Assembly: GCA_003344405.1 (NCBI GenBank)
Contig: NOWV01000017.1
Location: 620,001 to 684,000 of the forward strand
From: Trichoplax sp. H2
Lineage: Eukaryota > Placozoa > Uniplacotomia > Trichoplacea
Reading direction: 5' to 3'
Length of the DNA: 64,000 nucleotides
The position numbers and the translations under genes are program-made. Shown one piece after another: positions 13,355 through 25,600 of this stretch. The notes beneath the pieces were generated by a model that was not told where the DNA came from, did not search any database, and worked only from the letters and a program-made list of their open reading frames with translations. Every line of letters begins with the position of its first letter. The first letter of the stretch is position 1.

Positions 13355-13631
13355 TTTTATGTTAGTGGAGCACCCACCGCCAATACAAGCCCAACATAGT
13401 ATACTGTATACTGGAAGTCAAGCGACATAGAGAAGTAAGACATTTTGAATCGAATCCCAGCACTTGACCGTACAGTCAGTTGTACACACTGTTGTATCAT
13501 TTCAAACTGCTGTCTCCATTCTACAGTATACTGACTGTACTGTAGAGACACATTCAATTCCGTCGGTTGGTTAATCCACTGCGCTAGAAATATTCTTTGC
13601 CTTTGAGCGCCTGACTCCGTACACATCTTTG

Positions 13632-15305
13632 ATGGCAGGAGGTATGGAGGAAGCTGTTGACATGATCCAGGCGATTAAGTCAAGCAGTACGCCATCAGAA
13701 TCCTATCAACGTTTTCATCAATTTGTTCAATGGTTGATTAAGACTATAGAAGATCACAGATTGGCCAATTCCAATATTGAAAAACTAGTCTTGATGCTAC
13801 ATGAACTGGCTCGAGAGTTAACCAATTATCGCTTAACGTTACCGCATGCAGTCGCTGAAGGCCAACGCGGCGGCATACACGTAATTTTATATAATATGAC
13901 ATGCTGGTGTATTCAATTAATTAACGCTCTAAAAGAGAATTGTTCTACAGACAAGTTAAATTTCATATTAGAAGCCACTACCCAAGCAGCGTTGGTTTAT
14001 GCTGGACTAATTACTATTGCAGCATCGGGTAGTAATAGCAGCAATATCATCGGGCCTAGCCTTGATAACACTTCTGACGTTGACAAAGATATCAACATAG
14101 ACAATTGTCAGAGTGCTTCACGGCCTGCCGTTTCGGCACAAGGTATCGACGATAGCAACATCGCTAGCAAAAGTGGAAATTCTAGTCCAAGTCAATACGA
14201 ACCTCATCAAAGCCGCACCATCGCCAATAAATATTCTAACCTTGGCCAAAAAGAGCTTACTAGCAAAACCCTTGAATCGACGACGTTAAAAGAGAACGAG
14301 GTCAATGTCACACAACCATCATGCGAGAAAGAGAAGAAGTCTCGAAAATCTGTTGAGGAAGACACCACCACCATAGTCAGTAATACGCGATCTGATGATG
14401 ACAACAGCCAACGATCCAAACGTGCATTAAAATCAAGTAAACGTGGTAATGATCGATTTGAAGTCCGAGAACCAACGAGCATCAAAACTTCCAGTAAGAA
14501 AAGCAATTTTTCTGTTAGTTACTTATTAAGCACTGCTTCTAATAAACAACGAAGTAATGTCAGTACAGGTAGCAAAAACAATTCTCCTTCAGATGAAGAT
14601 AGAGTTACAAGATCGGATACTCTACTCCGCACTACAAACGTCATGAGATTAAACACTCCTCGTGCAGTTCTACCCGGCAATAGCAACACTACACAACCAT
14701 CCACCTTTATTAATCGGCCCTTACTAACTTATCATCCATCACAACATCCGATGATAGTAAATGCGTCTAATAACAACGGACATCAAGCGCCAGTCTATTT
14801 GGCCGGCCCAAAAGTTGAAGGATTATATTACTACATGCAAACGCCAGTGGTGACATCAATTACCGGTCATACCAACATAAATACTCCAATTACCCCAAGC
14901 AGGGGTGAAATTCGTCCAGACCAAGCGAGCACAAGCAGCCAACATCATACTCCACGTGAGGAAGAGTTACGTGGAAATTTCTTTACTAGTAACAAAGTAT
15001 CGACGTTCGACGACAAGGACTATCTTCGTAAAGAAATTTCCAGTCCAGAATCGAGCTCCGCAATAACTGGACTTCGTGCTGGCGATCCACAGTCTAATGA
15101 AAGTAGAACTGGCAAATTATACCAGTGTGAAGTTTGTACAAAAACCTTTGGCCGCGCTTATTCACTAACTCGTCATAGACGTATCCACACTGGCGAGAAA
15201 CCCTACCATTGCGTCGTTTGTGGCAAATCATTCACCCAATCGTATCATTTAAAGATCCATATGAAAACCCATAGTCGTGATCGACATCGATCAAGGGAGG
15301 TTTAA
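13632..15305 (+). CDS. Two-finger C2H2 zinc-finger protein with helical N-terminus and eh1-like motif (gene 2)
   Basis: Predicted nuclear protein of 557 aa. The ATG at 13632 is the first methionine codon of the frame; the codon before it is TTG. Residues 1-132 are leucine-rich and helical-looking, with the family core N88-M89-T90-x-W92 and an Ala-rich helix at about 112-131. The middle is Ser/Thr/Asn-rich with basic clusters (233-239, 263-272) that may be nuclear localisation signals. FSVSYLL at 293-299 is a somewhat weaker eh1-like motif. Only two fingers are present, C499-H519 and C527-H547, joined by TGEKPY. The protein ends ten residues later (after [10 protein letters not shown]), where gene 1 continues into finger 3. 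No finger 3-5 remnant is visible downstream. Two fingers alone usually bind DNA weakly, so it may act as a dimer, a competitor or a cofactor. A GTTTAAG at the stop could be read as a weak splice donor, but no matching acceptor exon is seen. Confidence 0.92.
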   Translation: MAGGMEEAVDMIQAIKSSSTPSESYQRFHQFVQWLIKTIEDHRLANSNIEKLVLMLHELARELTNYRLTLPHAVAEGQRGGIHVILYNMTCWCIQLINALKENCSTDKLNFILEATTQAALVYAGLITIAASGSNSSNIIGPSLDNTSDVDKDINIDNCQSASRPAVSAQGIDDSNIASKSGNSSPSQYEPHQSRTIANKYSNLGQKELTSKTLESTTLKENEVNVTQPSCEKEKKSRKSVEEDTTTIVSNTRSDDDNSQRSKRALKSSKRGNDRFEVREPTSIKTSSKKSNFSVSYLLSTASNKQRSNVSTGSKNNSPSDEDRVTRSDTLLRTTNVMRLNTPRAVLPGNSNTTQPSTFINRPLLTYHPSQHPMIVNASNNNGHQAPVYLAGPKVEGLYYYMQTPVVTSITGHTNINTPITPSRGEIRPDQASTSSQHHTPREEELRGNFFTSNKVSTFDDKDYLRKEISSPESSSAITGLRAGDPQSNESRTGKLYQCEVCTKTFGRAYSLTRHRRIHTGEKPYHCVVCGKSFTQSYHLKIHMKTHSRDRHRSREV

Positions 15306-18300
15306 GAAGAATCTTCGGACATGGTAACTATTACTTTATGGTAATATGTGTACAGGATACAGGATGAATACAGCACAGCCAGACTTGGAATCAGATGTAT
15401 GTACATATATACAGTATATATAGCGCTGTAAAAGTGATTTAAATTTTAATTTCAAAAATTGAAAAGTCGATTCATCAGTATTGTATTTAATATTTTGAAA
15501 AATTTTTTATGTCGATCACTTTTCTAGAAGCGATGCCCATTGTTTGGTAGTATATCGTACAGTGAACAGTATTTATATACATTTCTATACAGTATGATAT
15601 CAAATAAGTGAAGATAAATCTTTTTGATTAGGAGTTATTTATGTAAAATGAAATGAGCGATTCCCTAGCCCTTTGTACATACTGTAGTAATGTCGTAGCT
15701 TGATTTTCTACAGTATTGGCAATTACTTCTTTATCATTTATTTGTACAAGAATTAATTTAAAGTTTAAAATTTATTTGAGTTGTAAAAATCTACAACGCA
15801 CAAGCCTTCTTTTCTCGACATTTTTTGAGTAGTGGTGATCTATGCGCACAAATTTTTATTGTTGACCAGAGAGAATCTAAAATTTCTTTCTAGAAATTTG
15901 CTCTCATCGTTCGAGCAACATGTAACATATCGAAAAAGAAAATAACTCAATTCAAAATGCATATTGCTGATTTATTTACATATATTGTCCGTGTCAAGCA
16001 TTACATTGAGATAAGAAGATAATTTATCCTAAAATTAGAAAGTGACGAATTTATATACGTCATAGAAATGAATGTAAATTTTTTTGATATATAGTGTCGT
16101 TTGTACTTCACCAATGCACTCTTAAAGCTATCGAAACATTTCAAATTTTTCAATCTCACGCTATACAGCATTATAAACCTTCTGATACGGTCGTTTTTGT
16201 ACAGCAATAAATCTTATTTGTTACTTCCTAACTTCGTTCGATTTTTGTCATTAACCTTAATAAGCTAAATTGTGTTCTTGCACGCCTATCGGAAATGTAC
16301 ACAGCACTGCACAGTGCAGTATAGCGCTTTAGTCTATTATACTGTAGTGATCTACGCCGATACAATACAAGGAAATTTGTATTGTTATCTACCAGTTAGC
16401 TACCTAAATTTTGACAGTATTGGCATTAGTATCTGCACGTATTCTAAATTGTTTCTGATGCCAACCTTGTAACAATTAGAGTTTCTCTTATCACGGATCT
16501 TCAGAGAAATCTTTGATCCTCTTTGACTTAGTTTGATGGCTCTATAAAAATTACGCAGTGCATTGATGTGATATGAACACACTTTACAGTGCACTGTACA
16601 TCCCCTGTAGCAAATGTTAAGTTATACAAGTGGATAAATCAACGCGTAGTACACTAACAGGCGCCTTTTATTGCAGTCGTCACACCTCAGATACGTATTT
16701 AAGTTTTACGTTAAGAATTTGGTGATGCAGTCGATTTTGTGCCAACACAGATTCTGTTCGCGATTTCTAATAACGGTTGAACCTGCATGATTTACTGAAA
16801 TTATACAGTTTCAAATGTAATCTCGTATGTTAAACAATGAGTGAAAGTCGTCTATGCTTCTAATTATTGTTGACCGGCATGTAAGTATTACGAGAGAATC
16901 GTACGTTAAATTTACAGTATATTCCCGTTTACATCACGTACTTTAATTACCGATTACGAAATCATAACGGTCCCCTTTTTTCGACGGTAACCTGAATCAC
17001 TGATATGAAATGAAATAATGAAGTGAAATCCAATTCATCAGTAAAACAGCAATTTAAATTTGCAGTGCACATCCGTTTGTAAAGAGGCCTATATAATAAT
17101 GTTGCACAATGCACATAGTTGGAGACTGCACTGTTAATACAGCATACAGTAATTTCCAATTACTAAATGCAGACAGTCTTATTCCCAACCCTGTTTCATG
17201 TTTGTGTTGTCGAAAAAAAACACGGCAACGGTAAAAAAAATAATAATATCGAACCCATACATGTATTGGTATTTTTATACTCTTTACTTACAGTATATCT
17301 TCCACTCAGTTGTAATGTGCCATATACGAGCACGTACTGTATGTCATACAGTATCACAAATTCTGCATTTAACTCTTAATTTCAGCGATAACATTGTGCA
17401 GTCTGTCATAGCCAATTGGTAAACGACATATATACAATACGAGCATTTTGACAGAGATAAAAATAACGTGATAGATTTTTGATTTCTAAAGTATGAAATA
17501 AGGAAAGCACATGCAGATGCTCGCCACCTTGAATCAACTAACAGATAACCATACACAGTTTAGAAGGAGAAACTTCACAAGGGTACGTTTCGTTGCTACA
17601 TATGCAGAAGTAGTGCTACAATTTTTGAAGTTATACAGTAAAGTAGTTAGTTATAAGGAGGCTCTCGGAATTACGCCTTGTATATTATCATATGCGTATG
17701 CAATATGTACAGTATAGCAACATATACAACGTATTACGGCAAAGTCCTAAGCATCATAGACAACAGTAATAAGCCAGTGAACAATTTATTTCTCCCTCTA
17801 AAAGAGTACAGTACAGTATGCTGTTCAAACTGAGCTCATATTAACAATAACAAAGTATTTGCCCAATACATTCTACAGAATAGTACAGTATAACTACGTC
17901 AGTTAGAATTTTAGGAGTCGCAATTTTAACATGAGATAAGTAAAAATAATAAAAACTACTCGGATATTAAACTATAGAACTGCATGTTCTTAGCGTGAAA
18001 AGGAAAAAATTAAAAATCGTATAGTGAGTAATTCATGATCAATAATTATGATCAATTATCCAGTTATACGCTTGTGCCATGATTCCGACACAGAACTCTG
18101 CCTGATATTATTTCGAAATAAATCAGTCTATCTGCTGAAAATCAACAATACGATTTTATTATATAGAAGGAACACATTAAAATTTATATATATTTTGTAT
18201 ACGTGCTATCTGGAGCACATCGAATCCAACTGATAAATAAATTTTACAGGTAGTAGGTTACTTTCGAGATAAATTCTCATCGAGAACTGATGCAGTAAAA

Positions 18301-18534
18301 TGATACGGAGACCTTTAATGTAGGCAAATGAATACTGTAAAGAACTTCATAGTAAGAATTAAGCAATACACAGTAACCTCTAAATTGAGGTATTTTGATT
18401 TGTAATTGATAACGCTTACTTAAATAACGGATTCCAACTCTGGTGCTAAGCACAGAATAATGGTAATAAAATTAATTATATTTCTAAGTTAGAGAACAAT
18501 GTTGGCTTTTGCAGCAACCATTATGAACATACTG

Positions 18535-18567
18535 GGCTATATTCTTACTGTACAGTAAAATATAGCC
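18535..18567. repeat. Near-perfect 33-nt palindrome centred on TACTGTACAGTA
   Basis: GGCTATATT on the left pairs with AATATAGCC on the right around a central TTACTGTACAGTAA, with one offset base in the stem. It is an isolated, extended version of the core palindrome that fills the islands. Confidence 0.7.
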
Positions 18568-19025
18568 AGTAAATTAGGATACGAATCTTCATCCTCACTG
18601 AATCACTGAATAAATAAGTAGATATATTCGAATAGCGATACTGGGTCACAGTCTAATCAACTGTAGTTCTTAACTTTTTGATTCTGTACAGTTATCGTAA
18701 TTTTCAATTTTTAAGTCTCTATCTTTATGAAGTTAACTAGCAGACTACCCCTTCAAATGAACGGGAATTAAAGTTCAAAGCAAACGCATGACTTATGCAA
18801 AAGTCATGAGGTAATCAGTACAGCATGTAAACAGTATTTAAATCGAGCAAAATGTATATATGTTTTTTGGCTACATGTAATGCTATGGTATACTAAATGG
18901 CAATTATACAGTATGTACCGCATAAGTGTAAGTTGCTGCGATCGCAAGAGAACTTACATAGTCCTCTTGTGGAACATTTCTAGATTACGAGCTAGTACAA
19001 AGATAAAAGTTCACAGTGTATACAG

Positions 19026-19045
19026 CCCCCCCCCCAAAAAAAAAA
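19026..19045. repeat. C10A10 homopolymer junction
   Basis: Ten C followed directly by ten A. A similar C8A5 junction occurs at 12425-12437. Both lie in GTAC-rich surroundings. Length may be affected by sequencing error. Confidence 0.8.
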
Positions 19046-19093
19046 TTGAGAAAATACAAATACTGTGTTGCAGTGATCTGAAGTATTAATACG

Positions 19094-19134
19094 GTACAGT
19101 AATGCTAACCCTAACCCTAACTATATTACTGTAC
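19094..19134. repeat. Telomere-like CTAACC tract inside a GTACAGTAAT inverted repeat
   Basis: Three CTAACC-type units (19105-19122; the third ends in T) sit in a 21-nt loop. The loop is bounded by GTACAGTAAT at 19094-19103 and its exact reverse complement ATTACTGTAC at 19125-19134. TTAGGG is the standard telomere unit of most non-arthropod, non-nematode animals, so this is a short interstitial telomere-like sequence. Confidence 0.75.
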
Positions 19135-20439
19135 TTTACTGTAAAATTTTTAGAATCGTATGTTTGCAATATAGCATGACACAATTGATTGCAAACAACG
19201 CTGTGTATACCGATATGTGATAGCTATCATGGAGTAAATATGTTAGACTGTAAAAAAGTAATACAGGTATCCTTATGCTATTATCTCCTCTGCTTTTACG
19301 GTAAATGTCATTTTCATTTTCTTGTCACTGTGCATAATGAGTGATATCAGTTAATTTTTTTTATCTTTGAGCGGTGTACATCTAGTGTATTACTATAGTA
19401 GTTAACATTCACCATGATGTTTCTCGTAAGTTGATTACAATCATATTCACCACTTTTACCTATCGCACACTCGCGCGTAACTCTACGTACAGTACGTGCA
19501 CGTAAATCAAATCTTAGTTTAATCTGATAAGGGATATCAGAATATTGTAATTTCGGAAAAGCGAAATTTAAAAAAAACTTTTTTGGTGAAATTTGCATAC
19601 CTTGATGTTGTTATTAGAGTTCTACGAGTTATAAGTTAAAAAGGTTGATGCGTTGTCTTTAATGTGTACGAATGACTCAATTCACTGTCAGTAACTGTAT
19701 TCGCGTACTGAGTCGAAATGAGCAAGCGATACATCCAGACTTCTTGTCTGATTATGCAATATAGATGTACAGCCCAGTACGCGTTGGATGCATAACCTAA
19801 AAACTTTTTGCCTTATGATAGATTAAATATCTAAAATTAAGTACTTTTTATAGAATAATCTACGTGAATTGCAAATTCATTGCAATTTTTTTTTCTTATA
19901 GATATATTTTATTTATTTTATATAATGGTCATAGAAAATATAGTAAGGTATCATGGTCAGTAGCCACAATAGAAATACGCAACTATGGGGTACTGACAAT
20001 CTTCGTGAACTGTAATTAATTAGTAAACTTGCAAATTGTTTTTTAAAGCTATGTGCCTGTCAAACTATGACCGGCCCAGGCTGATAATTGTTTGCCCGAT
20101 GAAAGCATCAATAAAAACAATAGGCTGAGCTATTAAAAACATTATATTTCCCACAAGTACCTCGCCAGTATTATTGTTGTTTTGTAATATAACATACATA
20201 CTCCATTGTTTTTATGTTGTAAAGCACATGTAAAACAAGTTTAACCTGTCATTCATCCCTGTCAATTACAATTACGTATTGTTAACGTTGTAGTTGACCG
20301 GGACTTCGTGTTGTTACTGTAAATGGTACATTACTAGTGTATGACCATATGGCCATGATGACTATGACTTACTATTCTATAGTTATGGTTTCTATGGTCA
20401 CGGCGCATGCGTTTTTCGCTCAAGCATTAGACACTAGGA

Positions 20440-22620
20440 TTGCGTTTACAGTACTGTACTGTAAGTGTTACTGTACAGTATGACCCGGTTACGACTTGGC
20501 TTGTACTGTACAGTACAGTACTTTTACAGAATGCGAATGGTCAACACATGGTACTTAGTATTGAGTACTGGACGCAGAATTTTTTCCTAGTATGAAAAAA
20601 TTGTGACAATACCTTTGAAAAGATCCATAGCACAGTACAAACTACAAAGTGTAAAATGAATGTCAAGATGATAGTGTGCGGTAGTCTGCTTTGCTAGTTC
20701 CAAATATTCAGTATATATTATTCTACAGATTCTTTATCCTCCACTTTATACAGTACTAGTGAATTTTTCTTTTATGGTTGAGACCATTAATTGAAGTGAA
20801 AAAATTGTTTTTTTATTCGATACGTGTGATACGATACGCTACGGTTTTCTCCTTTGTACAGTACAGTACAGTATAGTGTACCTGTATTGAAAACTCTTGG
20901 ACGGACAGATGCTATCAACCTCATCTCGTTACCAAACACTGCGCTATGGCGGTACTTTAGTAAGCAGACGGTAGATTTTGAATTGACTGATGATATCTAA
21001 ATTAAAGTAATATTACGTTGAATCTTATTATTTGTTACAGAGTTCTGCTTGAAAAAGTTATATAGAAGATTGTAAATGCTATTTAAATTAGTACCTGTGA
21101 TTTAGAAAACAGAAATGGAAAATCCATAGTAAGTAGTCATTTTTCGATATTTACGACCTCATTTGGTAAGAAAAGTCCACCTGTCCGAGGGAGTGATCAG
21201 TCCAGGTCTTGTTCTAGTTGTCTACTGTACAGTTGTACTGTATACAGTACAGTACAGTGTACACTGTACAGTACATGTACTCGTATGTAATGTACTGTTT
21301 TAGGGTTCAACAGTCGGTTCGATTTGTCGAATCTGGTTATTATTCGGTTCGGTTCGAGAGTTTGTATGTAGAATGTGATTAATTTGAAAATTTAAATCGA
21401 AGTTTTTTGTAGTGTTCGATACGTACTGTAAGTGAAATGTACCGTAAAAAAATGTACTATAGGTTTTGATCATAAAGGTAAAAAAAGAACCTCTACCTCT
21501 ATGGATTTGATTGCTGTTGTGTTGACCACTGTTACGGCGGCGTGACTTGTATGCTGGTTGAACCGACCGTACATGTACCAGTGACTGTTGGTTTGTATTA
21601 GAATTTCAAAGAAAATGAAATAACTTAATGCTGCAGTAAAAATTAATAGAAACATCGAGAGCCAATTACTCAAGGTTGTAATGATCTATTTATGTGGAAT
21701 TTGAGCCGAATTTAATGTAAATGCCTTGAAAATTTAAAAGATCTAAACTTTCAACCAGAGAGCTCACCACGCCTCTGAAATAGTGGTCTTAAAGCAACAT
21801 CAGTACATTTTTACTTTACTGTACTTGTACTGTATGTGCGCAGAACCACGGAGCACCGTTCGAACTCAGTCCAATTTCGAGCCGCACTAGAAACATTACC
21901 ATGGCGGAGTAAAGAGAAAGAGAGGGACTAGGAAGCCATTTTCAGTACAAAATAATATCGAGGCTAATCATTTTCCCGGTCATTCCGTTAAATGGTAGCA
22001 ATGAATTCATCTATTATACTGCACAAAATCAACTTCGCAGCATGTTTGCAGCTAATTTAGATGCGAATATTGGACAGTACACTAAAGTGTACCACTGTAG
22101 ACGTGCGATATAGTTGAAATGACTAGTAAAAATAACCAGCCTCCACATTATTAGTATAGTGAACGACCATTTCTTGTCCCTCTCATTCCCTTTAGTAGTC
22201 CCTGACACTACATACTATAGAGGGGAGAAAAAAATAGAGTTCTAAAAAATCAGGGACTTACTACTAAGAAGTTCTTAAGACGGACCGACAACAGGTGTAG
22301 CGGTACTCTTATGAACTATGAATCATAGGGTATTATTACAGGACTTTATTGGACTTTATACCACTATGACACAGCAACTACAAAGTGCCGAAAGATAAAG
22401 GCAAAATAATACAAATATCATGTGATAAGTTAAAACAAAGAACAAAGATGGCGTTGTATTCCTTTGATCTATTTCCGAAACACTCCAGATCTAGAATAAA
22501 CAATAGTAGACTATTCATCATTGTTAAGTAATTTAACCCGTATTTCGAGATAGCACTCCACCAGCGACTGTATTCAGTACGCAGGGCTGTATGCTGTACT
22601 ATACTGTATTGTAGATTTAT
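20440..22620. repeat. GTAC-palindrome islands, 20.4-22.6 kb
   Basis: Dense blocks at 20448-20525, 20855-20885 and especially 21222-21300, where GTACAGTAC, TGTACTG and TGTACACTG words overlap. Between them the DNA is richer in GC than the deserts and contains two ATGGCGG words (20946-20952, 21901-21907). A reversed pair of TAGTAGTCCCTGA-like sequences lies at 22192-22267. No coding region is convincing; the frame at 21470-21673 on the minus strand has no recognisable motif. Confidence 0.7.
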
Positions 22621-25600
22621 TACGAAAAACTTTGAAGATAGTATAGAGACTTAAATTAGCACCCGATTTCAATGGATATACCACCTTACTTGTTACCTAT
22701 ACTACTTAGTACAGTACTATGCAAATGTTTATCATACACGGTTGCTGACGTAGATAATTACAATATCAAAACTCGAATTGCATACATCCACGATATCGTT
22801 CAATGTTATCAAGCACTAGGATTGGCACTATCTTAACTCCTTTACGCAATTATGAACTTGATACACAATTTAGATAGATAAACGTCAAAGTTTTTATCTT
22901 CAATCTTAGTTAAGTAAAATTTAAAATTCAAACACACAGGTCTTTGTAATCCACTGATGCAACGCCCATTTGCTCGTTGGAATATTGCAGTCGTTTTAGA
23001 TTGTTCTCTATATCACTACGATATATGAGAATAGCCTTACACGTAAGTTTCGTTCTACCGCTAACATATCACTTGAAATAAAATCATGGGTCATTACGGA
23101 ATCAGCTTTCGGTATGTCAAGAACCTGATTATCGAGTATCAGATGATGTTACATCATTGGAGTTCTCAATACTACATTTTAATGAATTCATTAGTTCGTT
23201 GTCTCGAAGGCTTCTTACTATCACAAACGCTATACAGATTTGAAAACTTTCTTGGATATTATCTTTCCATCTCATGCCAAATAGCATAAAAGAAATAAAT
23301 TTAGTAATTCTTAAACTTTATCTGACGTAATTACCTTATTATCAAAATTAAGATTACAAAATATACTCGTATGTCTGAGTATAGCTCCACGTACTCGTGC
23401 ACTAAATGAGGCTTTTTATTGTGTCGAAAGGATATCCATTCAAATGTTAAAAATGTTTATGCTATAGGTGAAGAGCTCCTTAAATTGGCAATTTTGATTA
23501 TCTTAAAAGCTGTTAATGTCTACCATGTCAACAATTTGTTGATACTTTCGATACTATTCATGGCTATTAAGGTATTAAATAATACCAGTATCAATTTCTA
23601 GGTCATCTACAGTAAATGTATCACTACTCACAAGGGTTTGGTACTAGTCCGCTTAAACTCTATAAATTTCAGGTACGTAACAATAGTCCCTGATGAACAT
23701 TGTATTGTATTAACAGTCTTCACAGTTAATTAACACTGTACTGCAGCTCGTGTATGTAGCTGTGGTATGGCGATAAGTTCCGTTTAAGTCTACGTAATGG
23801 TATCTTTCAATATCCTCTCTGATATTTCTAATGACAAGTATGCTATCAGTGCTGTTAATTATCGTCAGGAATTTCAGGGGAAATTGATAGACCATTTGAC
23901 CGATATGATGACATATAAATGATTGTAACTGGTCTAGACTTTCGTTTAATCTAATCTTACCATTGAACCAATTTTAGTCAAGTGAAAAACACGAGTTTAG
24001 GGTAATATATAAGTATGTATACTTATATCCTTAAACGTTTATACGATCTGATCAACCCAACACGACAACATGTTCGATATTCATATTTCTGTTTAGTATT
24101 ATCGGACTAACCTGCAATGTTTCAGCTTGATGATTTTTCTATCATAAATATTAAAGATGGTTATCGTCACACCGTACCTTTCTTTACCGCCATTTTTTTT
24201 TCTTTTTCGTTATAATAGCATAAGCGAAATCAGAGATGAATGTCGTAAAGCATAACCGCCTAGTATCGTATCTGCTAACAAAATTAACGATATATCTAAC
24301 GTAAGAATTAAAATGAAATTTGGCAGCTTCTCAAGTGTTAGACGATAAAGTTGACTGACAATGTGTTAATAAGTTTCAGATACAATTAAAAATGTTAGCA
24401 TGAGAAATAAGCTCGTGCTATCAAGACGTTATTTCATGTAAAATTTATAACTATACATGCAAACCATCAAACTATGTCTTAACATAAATTAAATTCTCAC
24501 AGAAATATTGTAATTGTGCAAAATTAATAGATGTTAGCGAATAAAAAAGATTGATCAAGTTCTTAGTCAGGAACGAAATAAATCGAAGTTTTCAGCCTTG
24601 ATAGTTCTTACACTAGTGATCAAATGAAGTGTAATACATCACTTTCTAGAAAACATACATTGATGTATTTCTCTTTTTCTTGTGTAGATCATACTGTAAA
24701 CTGCATATTGTACGCTAGTAATAGTAGTAAGCGTTATGTCATCCTAGGATGATCAATTGAAGAAACATAACTTCCTAAAATAAAATTCCAAATGATAAAA
24801 TACCAATTCTAATCTTTCTAGAATTACATTAACGAATAAATTATACTGTATATTTACGTAAGGCAAGCTTCATCTTCAAAGGACAGCCAGCTAATAATTC
24901 CCAAAGTATAAAGACAATTTGAATATTTTTCGTGAGAGCCTTACAGGCTGATTACGTGCACGGAATGCTTAAAAATAGTAAAATAAAGAGAAGAGATGTT
25001 TCCCAGACAATTATAACAATACATAGAGAAATTATGACATGAGTAAACTTGCTGCTTAGTGATTACTGCTAACAATACGTAAACGATCATCTGACCCTGA
25101 CGCTGTAACGGCTTCTCTACAGTGTGTATGTACTACTATCAATAATAAATTCTTTAAAATAATATTCATAGCCAAGAATATCAATTCACTAACAATATTA
25201 TCATAAACTTTTTGGATTAAATACCAATTAATATTTCATAGAATCTCCTTTAATCAAGAAAAGGTAGCATGCCAATCTAGATAGATTGTACGTGTAAACA
25301 ATATCTGATAAAAACTTCTGTAAATACTTTGCGTTAAATAAGCAAAGAAAGTTTACTGAAAACATACTAAGCTGTCGCAATAAATCCTATACAGACTATA
25401 GGATTGAACAGGTCAAATTATTGACTATCTACTACTGGTACAAATTACTAAAGAACTTTTTGCTCACTCTCAGTGAGATGATCTTTGTCCAGTGTTAAAT
25501 AGCTTATTGTTTCTGGTCGTCGTTTATGCTAAATTAACAACGTGACTTTCTAATGTTGTTAGAGGCTCCATGAGTACAACAGCGATGTAATTTTTTTTCA

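Larger units (their letters stand above)
15306..20439. other. Non-coding stretch downstream of gene 2 with sparse GTAC words
   Basis: No convincing coding region. TACAGTA/GTACAGT words are scattered at about 15340-15740, 16300-16600, 17330-17900 and 18530-19140. Separately listed here are a palindrome at 18535-18567, a C10A10 run at 19026-19045 and a telomere-like tract at 19094-19134. The first few hundred bases presumably hold the gene 2 3' UTR, but no clear AATAAA close to the stop was found. Confidence 0.45.

Noticed and set aside
13357-13626. 89-codon minus-strand frame just upstream of gene 2
   Set aside because: It lies in the likely 5' UTR of gene 2, has repeat-derived Tyr/Val segments and no recognisable domain.
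21310-21350. tRNA-like B-box words (GGTTCGATT/GGTTCGAG)
   Set aside because: No A box or cloverleaf can be drawn around them.
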